The translations under genes were made by a program, and so were the position numbers. The notes under the pieces were generated by a model that made no database searches, was not told where the DNA came from, and worked only from the letters and a program-made list of their open reading frames with translations. A stretch of DNA of 64,000 nt, taken from assembly GCA_030651765.1 (NCBI GenBank), contig JAUSBY010000011.1:248001-312000 (forward strand), written 5' to 3'. The DNA is from Coriobacteriia bacterium. Lineage in GTDB: Bacteria > Actinomycetota > Coriobacteriia > Anaerosomatales > Anaerosomataceae. Shown piece after piece: positions 18,498 to 26,288 of this stretch. The first letter of the stretch is position 1. Each line of letters opens with the position of its first letter.

Positions 18498-18834
18498 CAA
18501 GGAGCTTACCGACACGGATTGCATCAGCGGGGGTTTACAACCGAAGGGGGGCAGCACGATTTCAGAGAATTGCGAATCTGACATTTCCAGTGGCGCCGGG
18601 CTCGGGGCCTCAATCGAGCGCGGACGCGATTCCGGAGACGACGCGACGCAGCTCGACGAGAACGGTCTCACGATCGATGAGGCCTGCAAGGTGATCCACT
18701 GTTCGCGCGAGTGGCTGCGCAGGAAGATCCACTCGGGCGAAATTCCAGCGTATCGCGTCGGGCGAGGACTTCGTGTCACGCGGGCGGCCATCTCACAGGT
18801 GGCGCCGAGACGATCCCCTGGCGACTCCACCTAG
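18484..18834 (+). CDS. second excisionase-type HTH protein with N-terminal extension
   Basis: 116 residues: a low-complexity Ser/Gly/Asp-rich first 60 residues, then LTIDEACKVIHCSREWLRRKIHSGEIPAYRVGRGLRVTRAAI, the same fold as its neighbour. The ATG overlaps the upstream stop by 14 bases. Two tandem Xis-like genes suggest duplication with divergence. Either could be the directionality factor. Confidence 0.72.
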   Translation: MPMPNKELTDTDCISGGLQPKGGSTISENCESDISSGAGLGASIERGRDSGDDATQLDENGLTIDEACKVIHCSREWLRRKIHSGEIPAYRVGRGLRVTRAAISQVAPRRSPGDST

Positions 18835-18853
18835 ACCATTGAGCATTTCGGTC

Positions 18854-19369
18854 ATGAGCGCGGTCATCAAGCGCTACGGCGGCAAACCCCATCTCAAGCT
18901 CACGCTACTGATCCTTGCCGACAGGGCAAGTGACGACGGCTACTGCTGGCCGTCATACGATGAGCTCGCGGGCAAGCTCGGCTGTTCCAGGCGATCCGCG
19001 ATCAACAATGTGAACGCCCTCATTGCCGCCGACATGCTGCAGATCATCGTCAAGGGCGGTCGGTTCACCGACCCGCAGACCAAGAAGCACCGCGGGTACT
19101 CCAACCGCTTCGCCATCAACGTCGCAGCGATCGAAGCGCTGCCTTTGCTGTACCAACCGCGGCGGGGTTGTCCACAGGACGCGGTGGACGGGTGCAGCGC
19201 ACTGCAGAAGATGGGTGAAGTGGGCTTCACCCATGCGAGCACGGCAAGAGTGAAGCCCACTTCACCCGGTACATCAGACAAGACATCAGACTCAACCGTC
19301 ACCGGCGAAATGCCTGTGGATAACCTCATCCAGAGCCTCGCTGAGGCCTGGAAGATGGCAGGTCGATGA
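18854..19369 (+). CDS. HTH_36-like DNA-binding protein, possible replication initiator-type domain
   Basis: 171 residues from the ATG at 18854. The N-terminal half (LKLTLLILADRASDDGYCWPSYDELAGKLGCSRRSAINNVNALIAADML) matches the winged helix found in phage and plasmid replication or regulation proteins. The C-terminal half is polar and Thr/Ser-rich without a clear domain. It ends the regulatory gene cluster next to int. A role in element replication is possible but not shown. Confidence 0.65.
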   Translation: MSAVIKRYGGKPHLKLTLLILADRASDDGYCWPSYDELAGKLGCSRRSAINNVNALIAADMLQIIVKGGRFTDPQTKKHRGYSNRFAINVAAIEALPLLYQPRRGCPQDAVDGCSALQKMGEVGFTHASTARVKPTSPGTSDKTSDSTVTGEMPVDNLIQSLAEAWKMAGR

Positions 19370-19382
19370 GTCATCCCCTGAA

Positions 19383-19411
19383 TTGCCATCAGTCACGCCG
19401 TACGCTACACT
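19383..19411 (+). promoter_or_regulatory. shared-type promoter 1
   Basis: TTGCCA at 19383-19388, 17-base spacer, TACACT at 19406-19411. Spacer and -10 flank (GTACGC just before the -10) are nearly the same as the promoters at 22407 and 23023, so the three transcription units are probably controlled together. Confidence 0.7.
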
Positions 19412-19428
19412 GAGCGGAGGATCAGCAC

Positions 19429-19683
19429 GTGAGGGAGTTCAAGGACGTCAAGAAGCGCGACGTGATACGTGCGTTCGCCACGATCCGCCTGGCAATGGAA
19501 GAGAAGTGCGACAGACTCACCGACTGGACGGACCAGGGCAACGCTCTGGAGCAGGCGCTGAGTCTCAAGACCGAAGAGAACGTGACAAGAGGGCTCAACT
19601 TCGTGGAGAGATTCCTCCTCGGTACACGAGAGGGGGTCAGTGAGGAGGTCGTAGCCCATGACCAAGAGAACGGCGCACGCTGA
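19429..19683 (+). CDS. small helical protein of unknown function
   Basis: 84 residues, GTG start after CGGAGGAT, 18 bases downstream of shared-type promoter 1. Charged, all-helical look (FKDVKKRDVIRAFATIRLAMEEKCDRL). No family recognised. Its 3' end overlaps the next gene by 26 bases. Confidence 0.65.
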   Translation: MREFKDVKKRDVIRAFATIRLAMEEKCDRLTDWTDQGNALEQALSLKTEENVTRGLNFVERFLLGTREGVSEEVVAHDQENGAR

Positions 19684-20170
19684 GTTGGTCGATCGACTGG
19701 GAGTTGCCGAGGCCGATCGCCTCACCCAGATGTTCTTGGAAGATCTCATGACGAAGCGCGAGGCGGCGGCCGAGCTCGGCATGTCGCTCAGCGTCTTCGA
19801 GTACCGGCTGTCGCAGGGCGACACCAAGCACGCGAGGCTCATGTCCGAGTCGGTCAAACCGCACGGACAACGCCGCTGGGTGATCGTACGTGAACCGATT
19901 CCCGGCCGGCCACAGACTGCGCGCGAGGCTGTGGGCGAAGTGCTCGGACCGGAAGACGCCGACCGCCTCATCGGCCTGTTCCTGTCGGAGTTGATGCTCG
20001 CCGACGAAGCAGCGGCGATTGTCGGTATGCCTGCCAAGACGCTGCGGGCCGATATGTACAAGGGGGTCGTGCCGTACTCGAGGAAGCTCGACCCCTCGGC
20101 TCACAAGAGTCCTTGGGTCGTTCTGCCAGACGCGCTTCCCGCCATCAAGAAGAAGCGGGAGGGGCGATGA
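19658..20170 (+). CDS. internally duplicated HTH-like protein
   Basis: 170 residues made of two related halves of about 75 residues. The first has GVAEADRLTQMFLEDLMTKREAAAELGM and ends RRWVIVREPIP. The second has GPEDADRLIGLFLSELMLADEAAAIVGM and ends SPWVVLPDALP. Each half looks like a helix-turn-helix (EAA-x-GM then a helix) plus a beta hairpin. The DNA-binding role is inferred. The next gene starts in the stop codon (ATGA). Confidence 0.65.
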   Translation: MTKRTAHAELVDRLGVAEADRLTQMFLEDLMTKREAAAELGMSLSVFEYRLSQGDTKHARLMSESVKPHGQRRWVIVREPIPGRPQTAREAVGEVLGPEDADRLIGLFLSELMLADEAAAIVGMPAKTLRADMYKGVVPYSRKLDPSAHKSPWVVLPDALPAIKKKREGR

Positions 20171-20385
20171 GCGTGTACGAGACCCAGGACCGCTATCGGA
20201 TTGTCACCGCAGGTGGCGGCGGAGTGCAGGTGCTGATGCCCGGCGGCCTCGCCACCAACGCGCTCGAGGAGTGCTACTCGAGCGCGAGTGAGGCTGCAGC
20301 GGCGATTGCCGACGCGATCAAGCGCGGCATGCCAGCGTTTGAGGTTGTGGACGAGACTGTAGTCTCGCGCGCCAGCCGCGCGTAG
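20167..20385 (+). CDS. small protein of unknown function
   Basis: 72 residues, ATG overlapping the previous stop. Short beta-rich start (RYRIVTAGGGGVQVLMPG) and an Ala-rich helix. No family recognised. It is followed by a terminator hairpin, so it ends the transcription unit that begins at promoter 19383. Confidence 0.55.
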   Translation: MSVYETQDRYRIVTAGGGGVQVLMPGGLATNALEECYSSASEAAAAIADAIKRGMPAFEVVDETVVSRASRA

Positions 20386-20428
20386 AAGGTGTCGCAGTTC
20401 GCTAGTCACCCGAGCAGGCCAACTACCG

Positions 20429-20460
20429 AAGAGACCTCGGCAGACACGCCGGGGTCTCTT
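20429..20460 (+). terminator. strong terminator-like hairpin
   Basis: 13-base-pair stem, AAGAGACCTCGGC against GCCGGGGTCTCTT (one G-T pair), with a 6-base loop. It is not followed by a T-run, so termination efficiency is uncertain. It lies just upstream of the conserved block at 20455-20501. Confidence 0.6.
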
Positions 20461-20501
20461 GTCATACCCTGTAATGCAGACTGCAGAATCCTTGTTAGGC
20501 A
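20455..20501 (+). promoter_or_regulatory. conserved upstream block, copy C
   Basis: ATACCCTGTA then GCAGACTGCAGAATCC and TTGTTAGGCA. The GCAGACTGCAGAATC core also occurs upstream of the genes at 54281 and 63242. ATACCC could be a -10 element, and GCAG-A-CTGC is a short inverted repeat. It precedes the gene at 20609. Confidence 0.5.
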
Positions 20502-20608
20502 GCAATTCCAGGGCCGTATGTCACTCCACCTTGGTACTCTGTTCTATGGATGAGGCAAGACGTGGAGGGCGCACTATCTGCATGGGCGGAAGATGACGAA
20601 GGGCTGCG

Positions 20609-21598
20609 ATGAATCCAGAGGGTAGCCTTACCCTGGGCGGCGCAATCCGTCTGCGTACGCCTGACGGTGCAGATCAGGCGATTGCGAGTATCAACGACGC
20701 ATACGGCTGCTTGTACGCCGAACGTCGAAGCGAAGTACTCCGACTCATTCGGCAGATGCCGGCGTTCGTTGACGTCGTCAGGACTCTGCAGAGGGGCGCA
20801 GACTATCGAGTAGTGATGCCCCCTAGTGGCGGGGCCTTGGGGCGAAGCCGTGTCCCCGGTTTGTACACCGCCAACTTCCACGGGTCGGATGGGAAGATCA
20901 TTGGGCAAGCGCAACTCGAGAGGGTCCCGCCCGACTTCATCTCGTCCGTCAATCAGTTAGCCAACCAGCAAGCATTTGCTGAGATCTTGCAGCGCCTGGA
21001 GGCACTCGACCAGAGAATAGGCGACGTCCTAACCGGATTGCATCTGGACCGCATCGCTAGGGTTGATGCCGGGATACGCCTCTACTATCAGGCTGTCGTG
21101 GCAGAGGATGAGTCTCGTCCGCTGCTTCTGGCCAATGCAATCACTGAATTGCAGAAGGGCCTTGAGACTCTGCTGGCGGAGCTGCGGAATGACATTAGAT
21201 ACATCAGCGAGCTGCCTACCAGCTTTGTCGGGGCGGCGTTATCGTTTCCGGCCCCGCACGACAAGGTTGACAAGAAGATCAAGCCGATGCAGGAGGCGTA
21301 TCGAGCTATCCTGCGGTCGGCGTATTTCTTGCCCGTGGCATACGAAAGCATGGGGAACCTCAAGTCGCGCGAGTTGTGCTTGCGGCAGCTACAGGACATC
21401 ACTCGCGAGTTCAATGACGATCTACCCACAGTGAAGTGTTGGCTGGCAGAGGAGGATGCTACCGCCCTCGTCCGGGCCTGGGCTGGTGGCTGGAAGATCG
21501 CGAGTTCTGCTGCTCCCGGGATCGGACAACTCGGAAGCGGATTTCACCAAGAAGTCGAAATTGAGTTCACGCCCGCTGAGATCACAGATGAGGCTTGA
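20609..21598 (+). CDS. unknown accessory protein, 329 residues
   Basis: Not recognised. Predominantly helical, with a middle region rich in Leu/Gln (about 105-215) that could form a coiled coil, and a hydrophobic LPTSFVGAALSFPAP stretch near residue 208. It has no visible catalytic motif. The G+C content seems lower than that of the flanking transfer genes, consistent with cargo. The conserved block at 20455 precedes it, a feature shared with a nuclease-like and a Shedu-like gene, so a defence role is plausible but unproven. A tiny membrane ORF overlaps its end. Confidence 0.7.
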   Translation: MNPEGSLTLGGAIRLRTPDGADQAIASINDAYGCLYAERRSEVLRLIRQMPAFVDVVRTLQRGADYRVVMPPSGGALGRSRVPGLYTANFHGSDGKIIGQAQLERVPPDFISSVNQLANQQAFAEILQRLEALDQRIGDVLTGLHLDRIARVDAGIRLYYQAVVAEDESRPLLLANAITELQKGLETLLAELRNDIRYISELPTSFVGAALSFPAPHDKVDKKIKPMQEAYRAILRSAYFLPVAYESMGNLKSRELCLRQLQDITREFNDDLPTVKCWLAEEDATALVRAWAGGWKIASSAAPGIGQLGSGFHQEVEIEFTPAEITDEA

Positions 21599-21713
21599 TA
21601 TGAATATGCGCGTGTTGTCACAAACTGCCAGCGTGGTGCGCAAGGTCCTCGCTCTGATTGTAGGAGTGGGAGGTTTCGCGCTAGGCGTCTTCCTTAAGAA
21701 GCGCAAGGCGTAG
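21588..21713 (+). CDS. one-helix membrane peptide
   Basis: 41 residues from the ATG at 21588, which overlaps the stop of the upstream gene; ATGs at 21600 and 21606 are alternatives. One hydrophobic helix (VLALIVGVGGFALGVFL) ends in KKRKA, which predicts a small membrane protein with a cytoplasmic basic tail. Coupling to the 329-residue protein suggests a two-component unit (sensor plus membrane effector, or anchor). Too short for a family call. Confidence 0.45.
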   Translation: MRLDMNMRVLSQTASVVRKVLALIVGVGGFALGVFLKKRKA

Positions 21714-21738
21714 CTGGGCCGCGCAGGGCGCACGAAGC

Positions 21739-21957
21739 TCATCCACTATGGCCCATCTCTCGTGGCGGACACGGATCACCAGGGATCTCAGCACCGGGCC
21801 TCACGGACGAATCCGCCACGATTCCGCCCTTACTGATGAGGTCGAGGAGCGTTCGGGCGAAATGCTGCGCCTCTTCCAAGGTGAGGTCACATCCTCTTCG
21901 CGCCAGGGCCTCCTGGATCGCCTCGCCGAACACCGGCTTCTGGCATTCCTCGTCCAC
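21739..21957 (-). CDS. small helical protein, possible gene
   Basis: 72 residues on the minus strand, GTG start with weak G-rich upstream sequence. Amphipathic helices (FGEAIQEALARRG, TLEEAQHFARTLLDLI) look protein-like, whereas the opposite-strand frame does not. No family. Called on composition only. Confidence 0.4.
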   Translation of the reverse strand: MDEECQKPVFGEAIQEALARRGCDLTLEEAQHFARTLLDLISKGGIVADSSVRPGAEIPGDPCPPREMGHSG

Positions 21958-22081
21958 TCTTCCAGGCCCCCATTCGTGTCCGACCCGCTCCCGCAGTCTG
22001 CGTATATGCTAGACCCTCGGAACGGAAGGGCGAGGTAAGCGGCGGGCAAGCGATGCGTGTTAGCCTCCCTGCTGTGAGTCG

Positions 22082-22372
22082 ATGAGAGGATTGCACGTGA
22101 GCGCAGACGACCGAGCCGCCCGAATCGACGCCATAGCGGCGAAGGCTCTCATGCTTGCGCCGGGTGACACGTTCGCGGTGCCGGTGTCGGGGGACGAGCG
22201 CGAGGCGGAGCGCGCGCTGGCGGACATCGAGCGAGCGATCGAGAGACAGTACGACGCGGGTCGCGACATACTGTCCGACCTTGCACACCCCGACGAGTTG
22301 GCGATGAGCAGCATCCGAACTCGCCAGGCCTGGCACATCATCATCGAACGTGCGGCAGCTCCCCAAGAATAG
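22082..22372 (+). CDS. small unknown protein
   Basis: 96 residues. The start could be ATG 22082 or GTG 22097. A helical Ala/Glu/Arg-rich protein (EREAERALADIERAIERQYDAG) with no membrane segment and no recognised domain. It stands alone between the minus-strand ORF and promoter 22407. Confidence 0.5.
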   Translation: MRGLHVSADDRAARIDAIAAKALMLAPGDTFAVPVSGDEREAERALADIERAIERQYDAGRDILSDLAHPDELAMSSIRTRQAWHIIIERAAAPQE

Positions 22373-22406
22373 TGCCCTTTACCTGCAACTTTCCCTTCTC
22401 GTCTGC

Positions 22407-22435
22407 TTGCCATCGGTTGAGCGATACGCTACACT
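22407..22435 (+). promoter_or_regulatory. shared-type promoter 2
   Basis: TTGCCA at 22407-22412, 17-base spacer, TACACT at 22430-22435, followed by TGTCAGCAAGT. This matches promoters 19383 and 23023, and the 12 bases CAAGAATAGTGC lie upstream of both this promoter and the one at 23023. Confidence 0.72.
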
Positions 22436-22472
22436 AGAGGTGTCAGCAAGTGAGCCGAAGGGAGCGCGACAG

Positions 22473-22736
22473 ATGAGCGAAACGAAGAAGCGGGTGCGGC
22501 CGGCAACATCGATCCCCATCGACCCCGCGAAGTTGCGGCTGGTGCTACGCCGCCGGTTCATCAACAACCGCGAAGCGGGCGAGTTGGTCGGCAAGTCCTC
22601 CGAGTGGATGGCAGTCGTCCTGCACAAGAGGCGCATCAACTTCTACGCGCTCGACGACCTCGCGGCAGCCCTCAACATGAACTTCGCCGATCTGTTCGAG
22701 GAGATCGTCGACGAGGAGGAATGGTTGGCGCTGTAG
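22473..22736 (+). CDS. HTH-type regulator
   Basis: 87 residues from the ATG at 22473 after GAAGGGAG. A single helix-turn-helix in the XRE style: IDPAKLRLVLRRRFINNREAGELVGKSSEWMAVVLHKRRINFYALDDLAAALNM, then an acidic tail. Under shared-type promoter 2. It might regulate that promoter family. Confidence 0.65.
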   Translation: MSETKKRVRPATSIPIDPAKLRLVLRRRFINNREAGELVGKSSEWMAVVLHKRRINFYALDDLAAALNMNFADLFEEIVDEEEWLAL

Positions 22737-23022
22737 GCAACCAGGGCCCTCGGCTTGTCCGGGGGCTCGCCACTCTGCACTCGTGCATAGCCCAAGTGCG
22801 GCTAGGGCCGAACGCCATCACCCGCCATACCGCCCCGGATGTCGTTCGCCCTCGGCACGATCGGCCGAGGACTCCTCACCGGCTGCGCCTCGGCTGAGGC
22901 CGCTAGACCCTCGGCATGGAAGATGGGGGATGTGCTCGGGGATGCAGCGATGCCGCCGGTGAAACGTCGGGAGGTCTGCCAAAGAAACATGCTCTGACCT
23001 GCAAGTATTTCAAGAATAGTGC
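22737..23022. other. gene-free stretch
   Basis: No credible gene. It holds the 12-base palindrome TGCACTCGTGCA at 22776-22787, which recurs at 24170-24181, and an inverted repeat GCCGAGG / CCTCGGC at 22864-22894. It runs up to the promoter at 23023. Confidence 0.5.
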
Positions 23023-23051
23023 TTGCCATTAGTTGCGCGGTACGCTATACT
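23023..23051 (+). promoter_or_regulatory. shared-type promoter 3
   Basis: TTGCCA at 23023-23028, 17-base spacer, TATACT at 23046-23051, then CTGTCAGCAAGT. This is the closest of the three to consensus; it drives the RadC-like gene at 23090. Confidence 0.75.
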
Positions 23052-23089
23052 AGGTACTGTCAGCAAGTCGCAATGAAGGGAGCACCACA

Positions 23090-23560
23090 ATGGCAAGAAG
23101 CAGGAAGGGCTACCCGCAAGGCATGACGCTGCAGATGGTTTCCACCTACCTCGTGCGAGAGTCGGTATCGAGCGAACTCGAAACCGTGAGCACGCCCGAG
23201 GATGCGGCCAAGGTCGTTCGTGACCTGTTCGACTTCGACCACCTCGACCGTGAGCAGTTCGTCGCACTGGCGCTCAACACCAAGAACCGTGTCATCGGTG
23301 CGTGGGCCGTGTCGGTCGGAAGCCTGAACGCCTCAATCGTCCACCCCCGCGAACTGTTCAAGCCCGCTGTGATGCTCTCGGCAGCCTCCATCGTCATCGC
23401 CCACAATCACCCGAGCGGCGACCCGACTCCGAGCGGTGCCGACATCCAGTTGACCCGTCGTATCGTCAAGGGCGGGGATGTCCTCGGTATCGAACTCCTC
23501 GACCACGTTGTCGTGGGCGACGAGTCTATCGCCTCGCTTCGGGACTTGGGTCTGATGTAG
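23090..23560 (+). CDS. RadC-like JAB/MPN domain protein
   Basis: 156 residues. The zinc-binding JAMM motif is intact: Glu upstream, AHNHPSGDPTPSGAD giving H-x-H...S...D, then LLDHVVVGDE. It has only the MPN domain without the N-terminal helix-hairpin-helix part of chromosomal RadC, the short form common on mobile elements. Biochemical role unknown for the family; links to recombination or anti-restriction are proposals. ATG after AAGGGAG, under shared-type promoter 3. Confidence 0.88.
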   Translation: MARSRKGYPQGMTLQMVSTYLVRESVSSELETVSTPEDAAKVVRDLFDFDHLDREQFVALALNTKNRVIGAWAVSVGSLNASIVHPRELFKPAVMLSAASIVIAHNHPSGDPTPSGADIQLTRRIVKGGDVLGIELLDHVVVGDESIASLRDLGLM

Positions 23561-24234
23561 GAAGCACACGGCATGGGGGTCGGGTTCGCGCCCGGCCCCC
23601 AAGCCCCCGCCAACGGGAGCTTGGGGGCGTCGCCCCACGTCGATCGAGACCGTTCCGCGGGGCAGGCAGCGCTTAGCGCCTGCGCCCGCTATCATGATCG
23701 TGACGGCTCTTCGTTGAGCCGTGTGCTTCCCGGACTTGCTGACACTTCTCCGGGGACGAGGCATCCAGCTCAATCGAGCCGGGTGCCTCGTCGCTTTGTG
23801 GCGTCCTGAGCGGGCCGGTCCGCCGGCCTGACCACAGGCAGCCAACCTGTGGATAGCCCGACCGTCTTCGACCTGTGTCGGGGTCGAAGACTCGGACCTC
23901 CTGCACCACATCCCGCGGGCCGCTCGCACGGGCTCCGGGAGTCCGGACCTTCAAGAGAGAACGCAGGATAAGCAGAGCCGCTCAGTTCGCGGGTCTGCGA
24001 AGGGAACGCATCACCGGCTAAGCCGGTGAGCACCTGAAACGCATCCACCCTCTCGCCGCAACGCGGAGCCGCTACCAGCGGCACGTCGCGACTCTGAGCG
24101 GCTTTCAGGCGGGCATGATAGCGGCTCGCGAATCGGCCCTCTCGGCGGCCGCCGGACCTGAAAGTCCTGTGCACTCGTGCAGAGCGCGTACCATGCGCTC
24201 CTACGAAGCAGTCCCGGCCGAGAGGGTGCCACTC
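23561..24234. other. hairpin-rich non-coding region, candidate oriT
   Basis: 674 bases without a credible gene, directly upstream of the relaxosome genes. It contains many inverted repeats: GCCCCCAAGC/GCTTGGGGGC (23595-23628), ACGGCTC/GAGCCGT (23703-23722), GACGAGGCATCC/GGGTGCCTCGTC (23755-23792), GGCCGG/CCGGCC (23813-23828), TCACCGGCT-A-AGCCGGTGA (24011-24029), TGCACTCGTGCA (24170-24181) and GAGCGC/GCGCTC (24182-24200). Position and structure fit an origin of transfer. The hairpin at 23595 may also terminate the RadC transcript. The nick site cannot be assigned by eye. Confidence 0.5.
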
Positions 24235-24687
24235 ATGTCCAACAAGCGTCCACATCTGGGGAGTACGGGGGAGCCAAGGCGGCTGACGATCCGGCTGACG
24301 CCGGGGGACTATGACAGGCTCTCAGCATTGGCGGCCAATGAAGGCATCGCAATGGCAGCCAAGGGACGCGAGCTCATGCTCTCGGCGATGGATCCGCAGA
24401 TCTTCGGCGAGCGCTACCACGACGTCGAAGGCCTGTTGCGTGGCGTCGTCCGAGATGAGATGGCGACTCATTCGGAGCGTCTGCACAAGAGGCTCTACCG
24501 GATCGGCGGCATCACGGCTGCGATGGTGTTCTTCGTTCGCGACATTCTCGGCCAGGTGTTTGAGTTCACGCCGCAGGCAGTCACACAGCTCTGGCGGGAG
24601 GCCGAGGGCCACGGGTTCAAGTACATGGGCGCGAAGGCGCCCGAGCAGATGGCGGAGGAAGCCGCAGATGCAGGGAGAACGCCATGA
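24235..24687 (+). CDS. ribbon-helix-helix-like relaxosome accessory protein
   Basis: 150 residues. The N-terminal RRLTIRLTPGDYDRLSALAANEGIAMAAKGRELML resembles the DNA-binding domain of MobC/TraJ-type proteins; the rest is helical with a hydrophobic patch near 95-115. The ATG at 24235 fits, and the stop overlaps the relaxase start (ATGA). It probably binds oriT and recruits the relaxase. Confidence 0.72.
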   Translation: MSNKRPHLGSTGEPRRLTIRLTPGDYDRLSALAANEGIAMAAKGRELMLSAMDPQIFGERYHDVEGLLRGVVRDEMATHSERLHKRLYRIGGITAAMVFFVRDILGQVFEFTPQAVTQLWREAEGHGFKYMGAKAPEQMAEEAADAGRTP

Positions 24688-26204
24688 CGCTCGGCCCCCT
24701 CGTCGTCAAGGTGAGCTACGCCACGCCGAGCGCGAAGGACGGTGCGCATGCCGAATACATCGCCACACGCCCCGGCACGGACCTGAGCGTCACTCCAGAT
24801 TCGCTCGCGCGCATGGTGAGCCGGGATGTCTCCGACGACGCCACGTATACCCGCTACATCGCCGAGCGCCCCGGCGTGGTCGCTGACGGCGAGGCGCACG
24901 GACTCTTCGACGAGCAGGGCGTGCCAGACCTCAGTTCCGTCACCAGCGAGCTTGCGGGACTCACCCAGGCCCCGCTCTATCGCGTGATCGTGTCAGTGAA
25001 CCGGATTGATGCCGAGGAGTTGGGGCTGGACTCGAAGGCTCAATGGGAGCGTCATGTGCGGTCCAGCGTCGGTGCGTTGTCCGCGGCTACCGGGATTCCA
25101 CGCGAGAACGTGCGTTGGGTCGCAGCACACCACGACCCCGCAGCCGGCCATCCACACGTGCACATCATGGTTTGGGACAAGACCGACAGCCTCGCGTACA
25201 AGCGCGTCGGCCCGTCACATGGCGGCTCGGATGGTCACATCCCTGCTCCGCGGTTGAAGGCGCTTCGGGGGGCGTTCACCCGCGAGATCTACGGCGCAGT
25301 GCGCGAGGGCGTGTATGAGGCGAAGGGTCGCGCGCGCTCCGAGATCCGCACGTTCGGCACCACATCCCTCTCACTGGCCGTCGAGGAACGCCGGCGGATC
25401 GGATCGGGAATCGCCGTTCCGATGGTCTCAGGACTCACGCGCGATCTGGAGGCCTTGTCTCGCACACTGCCCGGGCGTGGCCGAGTAGCGTACAAGTACG
25501 TCTCACCCGAGACGAAGGCCGCAGCCGATCGGATCGTGGACAAGCTGATGTCGTCGGGGCCGATCGCCGAGCGCGCCAACGCGTATACCGACGCGGCTGT
25601 GGAGCTCAAGCGCCACCACACCGCCGATCCCGACGAACTCGCATCCGCCCGTGCCAGCGCCGGGGCGGATCTACGAGAGCGGCTGGCGCCCGAGGTGCTG
25701 CAGGCCGCCGTGAGCATCCAGTTGCTGAGGACGGCCGAGGGCATCATACGGACTGCTCCACTTGTTGTCCGCAACCACCTGCTCGAAGGGACGTCCGAGG
25801 CGACCCGCGTGTTCTACGCCCGTGCCCTCATGACCGCCCGGATCGACGAGAACACCGCAGCCAGCGTGATGGTCAAGGCGTGCCGGGGCGACGAGCCGCT
25901 CGAGGCCACGGCGACCCGCATCGCAGCCGTCTTCGCGGAGGATCAGCCGCTCCGCCCATCCGAGTGGGCTGCATGGCGCAACGAGAACATGCTGCCCGAG
26001 CTCTCGGCGGGGCTGCAACAGTCCGCAGCAACGCTCCACCTGCTGGAACAGGTGTCACGGCATCTGTCTTCACGGAGTTCGCCGGCGGTTCAGGAGATTG
26101 CCCGAATCGACTGGGGCAGGCTCGGACGAGCCACGCGCCCGAAAGGACGTACGGACGGGGGTCGCGGCATGACGCTCGATCCACGCGACGGCCTGTCGTC
26201 ATAG
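24684..26204 (+). CDS. conjugative relaxase, MobP-like
   Basis: 506 residues. The N-terminal domain has YIATRPGTD (Tyr27, a candidate nicking tyrosine) and a metal-binding cluster His156-x-His158-x-His160 in GHPHVHIMVW, the HUH signature. The Tyr-first layout and the YIATRPG motif recall the MobP3-type relaxases of Gram-positive elements. Its job is to nick oriT, become covalently linked to the strand and pilot it to the coupling protein. The C-terminal 250 residues are helical without a recognised helicase. Translationally coupled to the accessory protein upstream. Confidence 0.85.
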   Translation: MTLGPLVVKVSYATPSAKDGAHAEYIATRPGTDLSVTPDSLARMVSRDVSDDATYTRYIAERPGVVADGEAHGLFDEQGVPDLSSVTSELAGLTQAPLYRVIVSVNRIDAEELGLDSKAQWERHVRSSVGALSAATGIPRENVRWVAAHHDPAAGHPHVHIMVWDKTDSLAYKRVGPSHGGSDGHIPAPRLKALRGAFTREIYGAVREGVYEAKGRARSEIRTFGTTSLSLAVEERRRIGSGIAVPMVSGLTRDLEALSRTLPGRGRVAYKYVSPETKAAADRIVDKLMSSGPIAERANAYTDAAVELKRHHTADPDELASARASAGADLRERLAPEVLQAAVSIQLLRTAEGIIRTAPLVVRNHLLEGTSEATRVFYARALMTARIDENTAASVMVKACRGDEPLEATATRIAAVFAEDQPLRPSEWAAWRNENMLPELSAGLQQSAATLHLLEQVSRHLSSRSSPAVQEIARIDWGRLGRATRPKGRTDGGRGMTLDPRDGLSS

Positions 26205-26288
26205 AAGAACGTTCCCGGAAAGGTACTGCCAATGGCTGCTCGGTACGCTCGGTTGGGCGCTGCCGGCGAATCGATGAGGGGGATACGG

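Noticed and set aside
20418-20491. Reading the conserved block C as an attC site because it ends GTTAGGC
   Set aside because: The arms are not complementary; the interior is dominated by a separate terminator hairpin, and copies A and B do not keep the core box.
22737-23022. CRISPR array or riboswitch in gene-free stretches
   Set aside because: No regularly spaced repeats and no recognisable aptamer fold in any intergenic region of the window.
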